Counted from the stretch's first letter, positions 30,601-49,420 are shown. The stretch: DNA of 64,000 nt from Paraspadella gotoi (GCA_051294375.1 CM119268.1:18928615-18992614), one strand, 5' to 3'. A program made the numbers and translations. Notes: generated by a model not told the origin, from the letters alone.

Positions 30601-33600
30601 TTAGTAATAATAAAACACAGGAATCCAATAAAAATTTAATTGCTTTTGGGCCAAAAGAAGCAGACATAGGTATATCAAATGAAATTGGTAATGAAAATAA
30701 AGATATGAAAGTCCTTACAAAACAAACTAACCTTGAAAAAACAAAAACCCAAGAAATTGGAGAGCCAGTAGTAAAAAATTCAATAGTTACACTATCTTAT
30801 ATTGAAAATCAAAGTAATGTATCTACTGAACTATTACAAACTAATTTTGGGATTAGCTCTGCTTTAAAAATTGATGATAAAAACCAAAAAGAAGACAAAG
30901 CAATACCTAATGTTGATGAAATAGAGACAAAATTTGTCATATCACCTAAAAATTTTGAAAATTCTACTGAAGTTGATATTGGAAGTGAAAATAATTCAAA
31001 AATGAACCCACTGAAAAGTATTACAAAAGATTCAAGTTTAATAGCCACTGATATAACTAACTTGAAGGAATCATCCTCAGATTTGACTAAAATCAATTCT
31101 GAAGTAATCTCTCTTATAAAGAGTGATACTAAAAACCAGGAAGAAGCAAAAGCAGATACATTAGAAAGTAATGTAGAAAATAGCTCAATTAGTAATAAAA
31201 ATCAAAACAAACAAGCAATAACCTTGTCACAATCAACTCTTGATAAAACATCTGATGTTTCGGTTGTGAGAGTTAACATTGGAGAACAAAAATTACCTAA
31301 GAAAGAAGGATTGAAAATAAAATCTGAATTTTTTTCTACTGAAAGGTTGGATTCAAAAAATGATTCAATCATCCTAGAACCCAAGCTAGAATTAAAAGAC
31401 CAAAAAGAAACCAAGGCAGATACATTAGAAAGAAATATAGAAATTAGGTCAATTGATAATAAAAATCAAAATGAACAATCAATGAAAATATTACAATCAA
31501 ATCTTGATAAAACATCTGACATTTCGGTTTTGAGAGTTAACATTGAAGAACAAAAATTACAGAAAAAAGAAGGATTACAAATAAATTCTGAATTTCATTC
31601 TACTAAAACGTTTGATTCAAAAAATGATTCAGTGATCCCAGAACACAAGGTAGACAAGCCCCGATTTGATATAAAATCATTTATCAAGGCCGATGATTTA
31701 CAAAAAAATCTGGCCTTGCCCTCAGGTTTAGACTCTCAACAAATTTTTGATATAAATGTAAATGATTTAGATAATATTAAATTAGATTCTAAATTAACTT
31801 CAGACAAACCACGGTTTGATATCAATTCGTACATAAATTCATCTATGAATTCGGATCTGGATATTGACATAAATTCCAATACAATGGCAGATAATATTTC
31901 TGGATTTAAGCCTGCTCAAGTATTAGACTTAAACAAGAGCTTTAAGTCGGATGTAGCACTTAGCACAAACGAAATCAGTAGCAAAGACAAAATTACAGTA
32001 GAGGTTGATAATCAAAATAACAAGAATAATAAAGATGTAGATAAAGAAAACAAATATTTTCAAAAAAGCATTGATCAGATTTACATACCAAAATATATGG
32101 AAAAGGATGAAATTAATATGACCAAAAGTTTACAAGAAAATATAGCTGAGGAACAGTGTGAAACTGCACTTAGACCTTCAGAGAAAAACCAAAATGCAAA
32201 GATTGAGGAGTCCAACGTTGTTGTATCTTCCTCTTATAATGTTTCTACAGTGAGCCAGCAATCCCCACCCCAAGCTATCGCAACCAAGTCTTCTTCTCTG
32301 GTACCCTTAATGATTTATTCCCCTGAAGATTCCAAACCCCATCATTCTGCAGTGATTGAACTCTATTCACCTGATGCAAACTCAACTCTACCCCCTCAGG
32401 TAATAGATATTCACTCTCCCACGACATTAATTGTTCATTCACCAACTACTATGACGGTTCATTCCCCCAAAACATTGAATGCTTTGCCTCCAACGACAAT
32501 GGATGTTAAAAGCATTGAGATGCACAAAATCATGCCAAATTATGATGGGCAAGAACTTCAAAGACACGAACAGCAAATGGTACAACAAAATTTAGAAGGG
32601 AAACATTTCATACCATCAGTTGCCCAACACAATTCTCTAACAATGATGAATTCAAGAGAATATCAAACCATGAATAAAAATATATTTCCAAATTATTATT
32701 CCTCTCAGAATGAGTTTTACTCAACTTCGCCTTTTAGTAGAACAATGGCGCCTGGTCATGATTGGCATGGGTATCTGGATGAAGGATATGACCTTGTGGT
32801 TCATGATGAATTTGATGACATTCCTAGTGGTAATACTGAGGAAGGGATGAGGCGTCATGATCCAGGCTATATAGATTCTACTTATGAAACCATGCTCATG
32901 GAAGAGATGCAAAGGGAAGAATTCACTGACTATAATTTGGAAGAAATGCGAGGTTCAAGCATGGAAAGGGACTGTGGAATGGGAGAGATTTTAAAAAGAA
33001 CCGGGATTCAACAGCCTGGTATATCAACTTTAAGAAACTTGGAAACAGCAGTACTGAATGACACTCCTCTTCCAAAATATTCAGAGCAAGTGTCACATTC
33101 TAATTTAATTGATTCTGTTGGATCACTCGTCGACCAGAAAAGAGAAGTTCAGGTTGAAGAAATCGAGATAAGAGAGAGAAAAGATGATCCAGATGAATCC
33201 ACAGACATGGTTCCTGAAATCGAAACTTTCATTAAAGAAACGATGAAGCCTCCAACACGCAGACAATCCCACCAAGATTTTCTTCTTGGTTCAATACACC
33301 AACAGATCTTATTAAAACATCAGCTGCAAAAAGAGGAAGAAAAAGTACAGCAAAAAGAGCAGGAAACGAATCAAAAGGTTTCCCCTATTAAGACGCCACC
33401 AAGTAAAAAAATAGCCGAAGATTTGGAGGGCCTACCTCCTGTGAAACAACTTGAACAAAAACAGCTGCTACAACGACGTCAACAACTGGACGAACAACTG
33501 CAAGAGCTCCAACAACAAAGGCAGCATGATCAACAACGACGACTAAGACAACAGCAACAAATAGCTCAGCGTCAACATTCCCATGAATCGATTCCGACTG

Positions 33601-34367
33601 ATCCTTCTCTTGCCGCTGCAAGGAAACGACAGAAGATGAGAGATAATTCAGATTTTTATGGTCAAAATCTGCAATATTATCCTAACTATCGAATCCAAGA
33701 TTATAAACCACGACAGCATCAAAAACAATGGAAGCAACATCCAAGAGAACATCTACGGATGTACCAGTCCCCTTCTCAAATTAAACATACTGCATCGGCC
33801 TTTAAAAGGCCGGAAAGACATAAAGTTTCAGAAGAACAGCAACGACACCAAGAGCAATTGCAATTAAATCTACAACAACAAACTAGTGAGACCTTAGAGT
33901 CAAAGTTAGACAAGGACGCTGACATGGAGCGACCAATGTCCGAAAATCACCAAGAAATTAAGGAGCAGTCTGAAGAGCAAAAAGAGCTTCAGAAACAGTC
34001 GCTCTCGTTTGATGAACAGGTGAAATTACAGCAGAATAGTGACGATACTGCAGAACCTCAGCAGTTGCAGCAACAAAGCGAAAAATCTGAAGAGCAGGAG
34101 CTACTGGAGGACTTAAAATCTCAAAGCATAGAGCTTGAGGAACTTCGACTGTTACAGGAGCTTCAACGGCCAAGCGATGTGCAAAAACCAAGGCTTTCTC
34201 CAAGTAAGAATTTGGAGGAGGAGGAAATGATGCAACTTCAGAGCGAGGAATTGCAACAACTGGAGGGCGATTCGCCGCAAACGATCGCTGATGTTTGGAA
34301 AAATTTTAGAACCTCTTCCGGATATTGCGTTGCCGGAGAAAGAAAGGTTAAAAAAAGGAAAAAATAA
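21699..34367 (+). CDS. giant repetitive disordered protein, single 12.7-kb exon
   Basis: An uninterrupted frame from ATG 21699 to TAA 34365-34367 (4,222 codons). The 39 bases upstream of the ATG are also open but contain no other ATG. The N-terminal part is GC-rich: Ala/Ser runs, then a small basic motif (RRSVKDMIRFFSGGFG) and Pro/Ser-rich stretches. Three LPPALSPKSK-type motifs follow (about residues 504-570). A Lys/Glu-rich AT-biased body carries four NLHSKKxS modules (about residues 680, 1141, 1274, 1504), then about 20 copies of a DKPRFDxNSYIxS motif, including a tandem array of 91-residue units (2143 to about 2668). The C-terminal 350 residues are Gln-rich and probably coiled coil. No signal peptide or membrane segment. 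The family is not recognised; composition suggests a cytoplasmic scaffold. The frame may leave by splicing at 34346 (AAG|GTTAAA, phase 0) to 35057 rather than use the TAA. Confidence 0.9.
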   Translation: MDAVAADIDAGVVPAERSCAAAPSDHSAAFASASASAFASASASAGTAQPIASSPDPVEPEDGSRFRRSVKDMIRFFSGGFGTSKSPSPTTTPSPKILRKSAFSSRSASCPPSQQPEKLGQPPSHQQQPWSFLQQQKWRKKQQQEVAAEIVDVVSSSQRPAAIGIQDENIEETGGIWIGYEKDEFVRDDGLEWVDRNDPFQQGFVRSVSPEGLATVEEQEEMWARSEARVHGRIEVSEMSSSHGDGMFLTRSEAIDQDYGFDGFGQAALPAFDRDYGVSWNDDKNLTTTGINPPNYPDNRNDCSNQVFTKSVSPAFDRSSQAAADAVAACAAAVAAAEDSEDLSDRHPILFRRAQSLDQRVLADMAGQRIQPIEEERKRPKSDVIDISDNLVESKMSCEVRSVTDQELMDYYAKIHDQCVHSEYPNADPQVLSHSPMNLNNCLIDTMPSALKQSSSSTHRSSLRMEVNVEKSAQILNESSLKTETSTKQTVTSKLLGEASSRTLPPALSPKSKAATTSSVLLAESSVSTSASTVSSRTLPPALSPKSKSCTSAPASEIKLVSSSSSKLPPALSPKPKTLTKSVTSSSVSHSSNISSSPTNELIKTKSAVQIDSDPKFKIGISDELKTVTDSIEKTNDFKQIDKLIDNKKDDKILPKPEIKSDNSDVDLSFKIEMSDSGGNLHSKKPKSKEKERKRMEKRVVQFAEEKNKTNSNIHPEEVLVDKMISDNNEKKIPKISGKESTSDSDKAETNKTTKETSKIKGEESKEKDISKRGPTESHRKEAKKSSAPENELEKNEKSRKEKRTSPKSEENVQMKRHNSTERKKKERSQFIEKSAVTKKEIGKISAEKYESYMQENKIDDTKKKHVSKTNEGKKGIIKSWYDQTIGHITDDSKNDDSLLGKNEQLDKMFHMKNTTDHHENAIVNKTPEIIKGILKNGTGKRDSFKIGESSILNLNEGNKAIEVSQKDDLKTVTPSNGSDHNIIVKKHRDKSPSDKHKKRIPEINIGDIGKKSNLVEKEKSKKISKTVEKQETDVKNIDKSGNLEKESKEKSLKHKNVLDKNTNNEASNVISSKEKEHVGEKIKSSSKEIKRTGSKHGTDKGLPHHLESGKKDKTVIGDTESQEGKRSEISSEINFDLAQSNNLHSKKKSSRDKKAEKVSSNGQSKHEVTTLKDKEIKLIVKTDENSIVKNETKKREAEGRKQKNELSIDSIKSKTKKRENIKDDDKSSNSLSIKIKQQRSDVDSRQNIIQGSDQVIEKEDFLPDFGIDVDESQHLHSKKPSSKANKNLNSDTNSSSTNMELKKNSIKQPDNPKYILDTYENINAENEKKNNDSLTVKNFLTTNSSRKIDKNASLDLEISKKDNSMKEVQPSFYAIEPSLKLDLKDKKQVDKAVTASPKPKKSIEKNVPIKIDTNSLESIKNNDQCLTGESKNKKMIKSEHELFIKTVPDNLQGSITKTNNEKIEFNKNFIHQLEFGTQISPDSEKIEEYSSLEIPVDMDQSENLHSKKISKKAKNKADDNTNIDIPTIENKNNRLDIDESKEKNHEIHKIKETNSQKDLENSMEIKGNDSENFTVKTSLKIPLAIESDTTCDLNAKELLLNEKMTETNSISSDKLRIDTNSFIKLDTITNNLDSPLPIQSNLIADRNTKELILDSIISESDSYSEIVFNKPQFDISSYVKSPINLDLNSDLNSSILENTSIIPQDTSIIKDDKNLTEDSVPTDSLMISTLKTYKCGDINSAADLGDVLENDLKSMSDLNTDKPRFDLQSFIKSDSMTSNLEIPLTSKLNFIPDTIENDRYLDPINIESDLKSNYIPEKTHFDINSYLKSSVNTELHSEIESSTNDIINVAPSVVSVDNSINNDINKIKEIQNRDNTDLLVNHEAIHIQKEVDEQEKFMMTPNKVNAQVSGYYVENLEGNYNGFIEVKSDSSENVFSKKTFQTGKADNDSSIMSNLTQDIPEEKLRFDLNSYINTNSLMTNLEMPMEKLENVNYERNKENLVIDSLNFETELESETAKTVEKPHFDVSSYIQSSMNMDLDSNLNSSAPAIDGSVGENATIDRYNLISDTMNFSKDHITIDNPKIILQNQENIFTLDDNVTDQNLQIMDVSKNVDDINLNITQGKTINDLFINSNDKKPYVSSNKPRFDVNSYIQSNALVENFELSSTDVSNNNSELNKKDNLHIDSLNFEGEFGQETFVSQDKPRFNIDSYIKSTMRLDQISDKTNVMQDISSDKPRFDVNSYIQSNALVENLELSSADESNINSELNKKDNLHIDSLNFEGEFGQENFVSQDKPRFNIDSYIKSTMRLDQISDKTNVMQDISSDKPRFDVNSYIQSNALVENLELSSADESNINSELNKKDNLHIDSLNFEGEFGQETFVSQDKPRFNIDSYIKSTISLDKISDKTSVLQDISSDKPRFDVNSYIQSNALVENLELSSADESNINSELNKKDNLHIDSLNFEGEFCQETFVSQDKPRFNIDSYIKSTISLDKISDKTNVLQDISSDKPRFDVNSYLQSNALVENLELSSADESNNNSELNEKENLHIDSLNFEGEFGQETFVSQDKPRFNIDSYIKSTMSLDQISDKTDVMPDISSDELRFDVDSNMQSNALVEKSELSSADESNINFKLNKKENFHFDSQNYDKENFVGHDKPHFDIDSKKNSTISLNTNLNIDSNVKKSGSISALSPIMISKDVESKKYSILLSQDILKEDRQNAKFIETELENIKIAEIDLKDKLKNENKNGEYINGINFNTEKSKSTMEGSDILTIDKFLLYNKNSEDEKTDKMGEEKSYVENKAKIVNTKILKSDNKAFKTENETITEDTIGSICSIEKHNDENEIQILNIKKFGQDVEKPNDHSMNLTTHHFETIECNSGDKNVQNTTESDSSIKLDLINAQIERDKTFRQILERVEKLERSRSLRESRKPISIIPKQRSIELEEMNLAKVKKLQQESKTFSSNSSNSNSFSNNKTQESNKNLIAFGPKEADIGISNEIGNENKDMKVLTKQTNLEKTKTQEIGEPVVKNSIVTLSYIENQSNVSTELLQTNFGISSALKIDDKNQKEDKAIPNVDEIETKFVISPKNFENSTEVDIGSENNSKMNPLKSITKDSSLIATDITNLKESSSDLTKINSEVISLIKSDTKNQEEAKADTLESNVENSSISNKNQNKQAITLSQSTLDKTSDVSVVRVNIGEQKLPKKEGLKIKSEFFSTERLDSKNDSIILEPKLELKDQKETKADTLERNIEIRSIDNKNQNEQSMKILQSNLDKTSDISVLRVNIEEQKLQKKEGLQINSEFHSTKTFDSKNDSVIPEHKVDKPRFDIKSFIKADDLQKNLALPSGLDSQQIFDINVNDLDNIKLDSKLTSDKPRFDINSYINSSMNSDLDIDINSNTMADNISGFKPAQVLDLNKSFKSDVALSTNEISSKDKITVEVDNQNNKNNKDVDKENKYFQKSIDQIYIPKYMEKDEINMTKSLQENIAEEQCETALRPSEKNQNAKIEESNVVVSSSYNVSTVSQQSPPQAIATKSSSLVPLMIYSPEDSKPHHSAVIELYSPDANSTLPPQVIDIHSPTTLIVHSPTTMTVHSPKTLNALPPTTMDVKSIEMHKIMPNYDGQELQRHEQQMVQQNLEGKHFIPSVAQHNSLTMMNSREYQTMNKNIFPNYYSSQNEFYSTSPFSRTMAPGHDWHGYLDEGYDLVVHDEFDDIPSGNTEEGMRRHDPGYIDSTYETMLMEEMQREEFTDYNLEEMRGSSMERDCGMGEILKRTGIQQPGISTLRNLETAVLNDTPLPKYSEQVSHSNLIDSVGSLVDQKREVQVEEIEIRERKDDPDESTDMVPEIETFIKETMKPPTRRQSHQDFLLGSIHQQILLKHQLQKEEEKVQQKEQETNQKVSPIKTPPSKKIAEDLEGLPPVKQLEQKQLLQRRQQLDEQLQELQQQRQHDQQRRLRQQQQIAQRQHSHESIPTDPSLAAARKRQKMRDNSDFYGQNLQYYPNYRIQDYKPRQHQKQWKQHPREHLRMYQSPSQIKHTASAFKRPERHKVSEEQQRHQEQLQLNLQQQTSETLESKLDKDADMERPMSENHQEIKEQSEEQKELQKQSLSFDEQVKLQQNSDDTAEPQQLQQQSEKSEEQELLEDLKSQSIELEELRLLQELQRPSDVQKPRLSPSKNLEEEEMMQLQSEELQQLEGDSPQTIADVWKNFRTSSGYCVAGERKVKKRKK
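23205..23425 (+). repeat. three PPALSPK proline motifs in the giant protein
   Basis: RTLPPALSPKSK occurs twice and KLPPALSPKPK once, spaced 30-35 residues apart with Ser/Thr-rich linkers. Each contains a PxxxSPK core, a typical proline-directed kinase or SH3-type ligand context. The biochemical role is inference. Confidence 0.8.
28125..29720 (+). repeat. tandem array of six 273-bp (91-aa) coding repeats
   Basis: Units begin at 28125, 28398, 28671, 28944, 29217 and 29490, exactly 273 bases apart, all in frame. Each unit has two sub-motifs: DKPRFDVNSYIQSNALVENL, and 59 residues later DKPRFNIDSYIKST, which is 32 residues before the next unit. The middle units differ by only a few bases, implying recent unequal exchange or gene conversion. 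The last unit is diverged (DELRFDVDSNMQS, DKPHFDIDS). Confidence 0.97.
33300..34300 (+). other. Gln-rich, coiled-coil-prone C-terminal segment of the giant protein
   Basis: The translated segment is dense in Q, E, L and K, with heptad-like spacing (LEQKQLLQRRQQLDEQLQEL and LLEDLKSQSIELEELRLLQE). It is followed by a conserved-looking end (TIADVWKNFRTSSGYC). Coiled coil is inferred from composition. Confidence 0.6.
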
Positions 34368-34371
34368 GAAA

Positions 34372-34376
34372 AAAAA

Positions 34377-34472
<96 letters not shown>

Positions 34473-34474
34473 AA
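34372..34474. repeat. (GAAA)n microsatellite
   Basis: About 25 GAAA units start only a few bases after the in-frame TAA of the giant exon. If transcription continues to 35057 this lies at the start of the intron. Confidence 0.95.
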
Positions 34475-34936
34475 AATTAAAGAAACGAAGAAGAGAGAAA
34501 GATACAGTGAGAAATCTGTACATCGGTTTAGTAAAAACTTACGAATTTGAAAAAAAGTTTAGAAAATTTATAAAAAAAACTTAGTTTATTAGTATATTTA
34601 AAACTATTTAACTTTAAATTTAGCAAAACCTTGGGATTATTTTAATTATTATATTATTTCTCGTAAGTTTAATTGGCAACATCAAAAATTAGAAGTATGT
34701 TTTTCTCTTTAAAGATAAGTATAGGAAAACGACGAATTTTCTGACTAAACTTATCTGATTTAACTGACAAATTTCGTTTTCGTTTCTATTGTTCTTGTCT
34801 AATTTAAAATGGATATCAAGAGGCGTGATTGTTATGCGGTTGTCGTAGTCGTCGTCTAAAGCCTTCGACATTATTGTGGTCGTCAACATTGTGGTTCTCC
34901 TCATTTGCTATTTTGGTGTTTGATTTCCAACTTTTT

Positions 34937-34938
<2 letters not shown>

Positions 34939-35004
<66 letters not shown>

Positions 35005-35030
35005 TCTCTCTCTCTCTCTCTCTCTCTTTC
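34939..35030. repeat. (CT)n microsatellite upstream of exon 35057
   Basis: A CT tract with two short interruptions ends about 25 bases before the acceptor AAACAG at 35051-35056, so it overlaps the expected polypyrimidine/branch region. Confidence 0.9.
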
Positions 35031-35056
35031 TCCTTTGTCCTCTGGGCCTCAAACAG

Positions 35057-45031
<9,975 letters not shown>

Positions 45032-45252
45032 TCTGAATCGGCGTCGGCGACATCGGTGACGTCGGCAGTGTCGACAGCAGCGGCAGCGAAGGCAGCGTCG
45101 GCGATGGATAATTAACGGTTCCAATTTGTCCCTTTAGAGACTAAGAGACGGAGAGAGAAAAAGTAAAAATAATATTATCGGAACTTCTCTATTGTCGACC
45201 GTTTCTATATGCTGCTCTCTCTCTCTTCTCTCTCTCTCTCTCTCTCCTCTCT

Positions 45253-45309
<57 letters not shown>

Positions 45310-45866
45310 TCTCTCTTTCTTACAAACACTCACTCTCTCTCCCCTTCCCTTTCACTCCTCCCACTAATTGGGGTTCCATCCCAATTTAAATTGTTTTTGT
45401 CGCGAAAATTTACTCGAAATTTTTTATCCCTTTTATCATTTTTTGTGGCTATTTAAAATAGACTTATGTGACGGTCTTTTTTTGGACATAGTCTCGATTT
45501 ATTTGACATTATTATTTGAAATTTACGAACAATTACCGTTAGCCAGTTTATTAGCGCTTTTATTTGAATAATAATAATAATACTCCTGAAAGCTGAGCTG
45601 ATGTGGGAAAGAAACATTTAGGGAAAGAGATAAGGAGAGAGAGATGTGTACTGATAATTCATATGTACCAGTACAAATAAGTCTTTAGTATTTGTTGATA
45701 TGATGTTTTCTCAATGATAAAGAATAACCTGATAAAAAAAAAACTTAAGTAAAGAAGGAAATTCAAAGGAGGCGCTTTGATCGATAAAATGCGAGGCAAG
45801 ATAAAAGAGCAATGGATTTAAAAGAGTAATTATCATGCCTTTAGCCAAAAAAAAAAGAGATATAGA

Positions 45867-45869
<3 letters not shown>

Positions 45870-45951
<82 letters not shown>
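45870..45951. repeat. (GA)n microsatellite
   Basis: An uninterrupted GA tract of about 80 bases. Confidence 0.95.
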
Positions 45952-45953
<2 letters not shown>

Positions 45954-46029
45954 TTCAGCGTTTAATGAAGATTAAAAGATTAAGCGGATTAAAAGAAGAG
46001 CAAGTCGCTTTATCGAGGTTGATGATGGA

Positions 46030-46610
46030 AAATGAAGAATGCAGATGAAAGAACGGAGAATGAGATTTGGTAAATAAAGAAAAAAGAATGCAGAATGAAG
46101 AATTGAGAATGAGATTTGGTAAATAAAGAAAAAAGAATGCAGAATGAAGAATTGAGAATGAGATTTGGAAAATAAAGAAAAAAGAATGCAGAAGGAAGAA
46201 TTGAGAATGAGATTTGGTAAATAAAGAATAAAGAATGCAGAAGGAATATTTGAGAATGAGATTTGGAAAATAAAGAAAAAAGAATGCAGAAGGAAGAATT
46301 GAGAATGAGATTTAGAAAATAAAGAAAAAAGAATGCAAAACGAAGATTTTAGAATGAGATTTGGTAAATAAAGAATAAAGAATGCAGAAGGAAGATTTGA
46401 GAATGAGATTTGGAAAATAAATAAAAAAAGGATGCAGAAGGAAGAATAGAGAATGAGATTTGGAAAATAAATAAAAAAGAATGCAGAAGGAAGAATTGAG
46501 AATGAGATTTGGAAAATAAAGAAAAAAGAATGCAGAAGGAAGATTTGAAAATGAGATTTTGAAAATAAAGAAAAAAGAATGCAGAAGGAAGAATTGAGAA
46601 TGAGACCTGG
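46030..46610. repeat. 49-bp minisatellite, about 11 copies
   Basis: Unit of about 49 bases containing GAATGCAGAAGGAAGAATTG, then AGAATGAGATTTGG and an A-rich end. Copies vary at single positions and by 1-3 base indels. All three minus-strand frames stay open as repeated Phe/Ser/Ile peptides. No evidence that they are translated. Confidence 0.95.
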
Positions 46611-46981
46611 CAAATGAATAATGAGGAATGGGGAGTCGGAAATGATACAGGAAATTGGTAAATGTAGAATGTAAAATGTAATATGGTTGATAGGAGAGTA
46701 AAGAGGTCAACTTGGGATAAAAAAAAGATTCCTTCCATTTTCTATTTTCCATTTTTAGTATGTGTGGCCAACAATATTTGTTTACGGAATTTTTTTCAAT
46801 GAGTATTAAATATTGGGAAACACTAAATACGTTGGGTGAGACAAATCGATATTAAAGTTTTAATTTTTAGTAATCTTTTATTTTTTGATTTCTACGTAAT
46901 TCTTCTTTTTTCCAAAATGTCATCTCTTTTTCCCATCGATTCATTTTGATCCTCATCCTCAGCTCATCTTCATTCTCATTC

Positions 46982-47046
46982 TCATCTGTGAAGATCAACT
47001 CGATCTTCTCTTCGCATTTGACGCAAATTCCGAGCGACGTGTGATT
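46982..47046 (-). other. candidate terminal exon (minus strand)
   Basis: On the minus strand, TCTATTCACGGTTCACAG is a fair acceptor. It is followed by two bases and SHVARNLRQMRREDRVDLHR with a stop at 46982-46984. Its phase (1) equals that of the last intron of the His-rich gene at 49261-52274. Another minus frame is also open here, so support is weak. Confidence 0.2.
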
Positions 47047-47678
47047 CTGTGAACCGTGAATAGAGTGAACGTGACACCGAATTTAAGGCTTGATTTCGGG
47101 ATGAGGTTGAGGTTTTACTTGAATTTAAAAAATGAGATTAAAGTGAAGTTAATGTTAAAGTTCAAAAATAAATTAGAGACAAAAATCAATTAACAGTTGT
47201 AGAAGATATGCCGCAATATTACGTAATTTGTTAATTCTTCTTTATTAATTTTTATGAAATTCCCAATCATCTGACTCTTTATTTATAAAATACATTTAAA
47301 AGTCTTAGCTGACAAAATTGAATTCTCAGATACCCCATATTTATTTTTGAAATTTAAAATCCATTCGTAAATTTAGTTAATTTCGATAAGGCTAACTATT
47401 TTATCTACAATATGCAAAGTAATTCATAGTGCTTATACAATCAAGTTTTTTTCCTTCATAAGAACGACACTCAGAGTCATGACATTTATACATTTGAGAA
47501 GGACGTTCAGATTGCAAAGTTTCAGATTTTTTCGTTAACGTTTTTGGCTGACTCCCTATATCCCTTAAAGACTTCAAGTGACCTCGACGTCCTATTATGC
47601 TCGTCTCTTTGTCCCAACAACAACAAAAACAACAACCACAACTTATCACTTATCACGACAATATATATTTCGGAGTTA

Positions 47679-48746
47679 TTAAGGTCCGGGATCACTCAAT
47701 TCAAATTATAATTAGGCTAAAGCCGAGCTCCGATTTCGAAAAGAGAGCTCCTGACGATTCCGAAAATGTATTCACTTTACTATTTTTTCAAAGGCGTCAT
47801 CGTTTTTTCGATTTTTTTTGTACTATATAAAATAAAAGAAACCTATTTGAAGAGTTGCAGCCCAAACGGTAAGGCGGTTTCTCATGAAATTTGGCATGAA
47901 TTACCTTTAGGTAACGAACTCTGATTCTATGAAAAGATAATTTCAAAATTTGCCTTCCTTCATAGAAAATTTGATTATTTTAGTCAATTTTTGTGATTAA
48001 TTCCTTAATATCTTTGAAACAAAAAACATTTTTCCAAAAACGCGCTCATAGAATCTCCCCCACCTTTCTTTTCTTGCCCAAGATATTTTTTTTCTTCAAG
48101 AAGAGTCCAACGGTTTGAGTTGCAACTCTTCGTTTTTAACTTCACTTCGTCAAGAAAGTTAAATTCTGTACTCATTACTTTTGCAAGATTCACCACAACA
48201 TACAAAAGGACGGGATGTGATGATGGAGTTTGTTCAACGCTGATGTCTTAAAAAAATGGCTTACTGTTTTTAATTTTTTTAATTCAGATTTGATTTTTTT
48301 TTCAGAGATTCCCTTGAAAATAGGGGAACTATATTATGATATAAACATTTACATGAAGTAACTTATCAAATAAATTTGATAAGTTTTTTAACTCATAAAA
48401 CTCATAAAAGCAAAAAAATCCGTCTGGAAAATGTGTAGAGTAGTTTATTTTAGACTTATTAGTGATACAACTCCAAGTATGTACTTGTACCAAAAGAAGA
48501 ATTAAATATAAGAAGTAGAAATTGAGCTTACGGTAAAGAATCAGTTTTAAGTTGAAAATTTGGTTGTAAAAATTTAGCTTTACCGAAAAAAAAAATTTGT
48601 TTTAATTTTTATGAACATTTTGGGTAGATTTTTAAAAGTTTTCGATTATTTTTTAATAGAAAACCTCTTACAAGATGTGAGAAAATGATTAAGATACAGT
48701 AAATTAAGATGTCTACAATTTTAGGTTGAGTGATCCCTGGCCTTAA
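47679..48746. mobile_element. nonautonomous DNA transposon with TTAA ends (piggyBac-like)
   Basis: The left end is TTAAGGTCCGGGATCACTCA and the right end, reverse-complemented, is TTAAGGCCAGGGATCACTCA: 21-base inverted repeats with two mismatches, starting in TTAA on both sides. TTAA duplication is the hallmark of piggyBac-type insertion. The 1.07-kb interior has no transposase-sized frame. An inner inverted pair (GAAGAGTTGCAGCCCAAACGG near 47848 and its complement near 48115) marks a sub-palindrome. Assignment to piggyBac rests on the TTAA only. Confidence 0.65.
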
Positions 48747-49260
48747 GCAAATGATTTTTGAGAAGTCGCATTGTTTTTGTATTTTTGTATTTAAATATAG
48801 TACAAAGGTCAAATTTAGAAAATTTTATCTAATTAATCATTTTTTTACAAATTAAGTGCAAGACATACATTTGCATTGAGCTTTCTTTTTTTTGTGGTCG
48901 TTGCTTCAATTCTTCTCTTTCCTTTTTCCTCCTCGCTTTTCTATGGTCAATTATTTCCTCAGTTCTGTTTTTACTTTAAGAAACCTAACCTAAGCTAATC
49001 AAACCTAAGAAACCTATGTCTACAGGTACAATCACCTAAATCAGCTAGACAGAGCAAATTTCTTCCTCTTAATTTCCATCTGCTTTTTTATCACTTATTT
49101 TTTCTATTCCCTGACCTTCGTCGAATTCCTCACCCTTTTAAATTTCCTATTACCTACCCTTTCACAACATCGAGTTATTTCTTTCCCCACTATCTACCTT
49201 CCTCCTCTTCCCCCTATTCCTCCCTTTCTCCCCCTTCCTCCTCTCTCTCTCCCTCTCTCT

Positions 49261-49420
49261 TCAATGGTGTCCGTGATCGAAGTATTCGTGAGTGACTCGA
49301 TGCTCTTTCGTTCGATGCTTCACGTTTTTCGTCACATGATCGTGAGTCTCGTGATGGTGAGGAATCACGCGCGTGTGACTTTGATGAACCTCCTTCACGT
49401 GCGTCGTGTGCGGAACTGCT

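Larger units (their letters stand above)
45032..49260. other. spacer between convergent units: repeats and a transposon
   Basis: After the stop at 45031 come a CT block (45211-45320), a GA tract (45870-45951), a 49-bp minisatellite (46030-46610) and a TTAA-flanked element (47679-48746). A possible minus-strand terminal exon at 46982-47046 is listed separately. The rest is AT-rich, with nothing recognisable. This is where the plus-strand and minus-strand transcription units converge. Confidence 0.5.
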
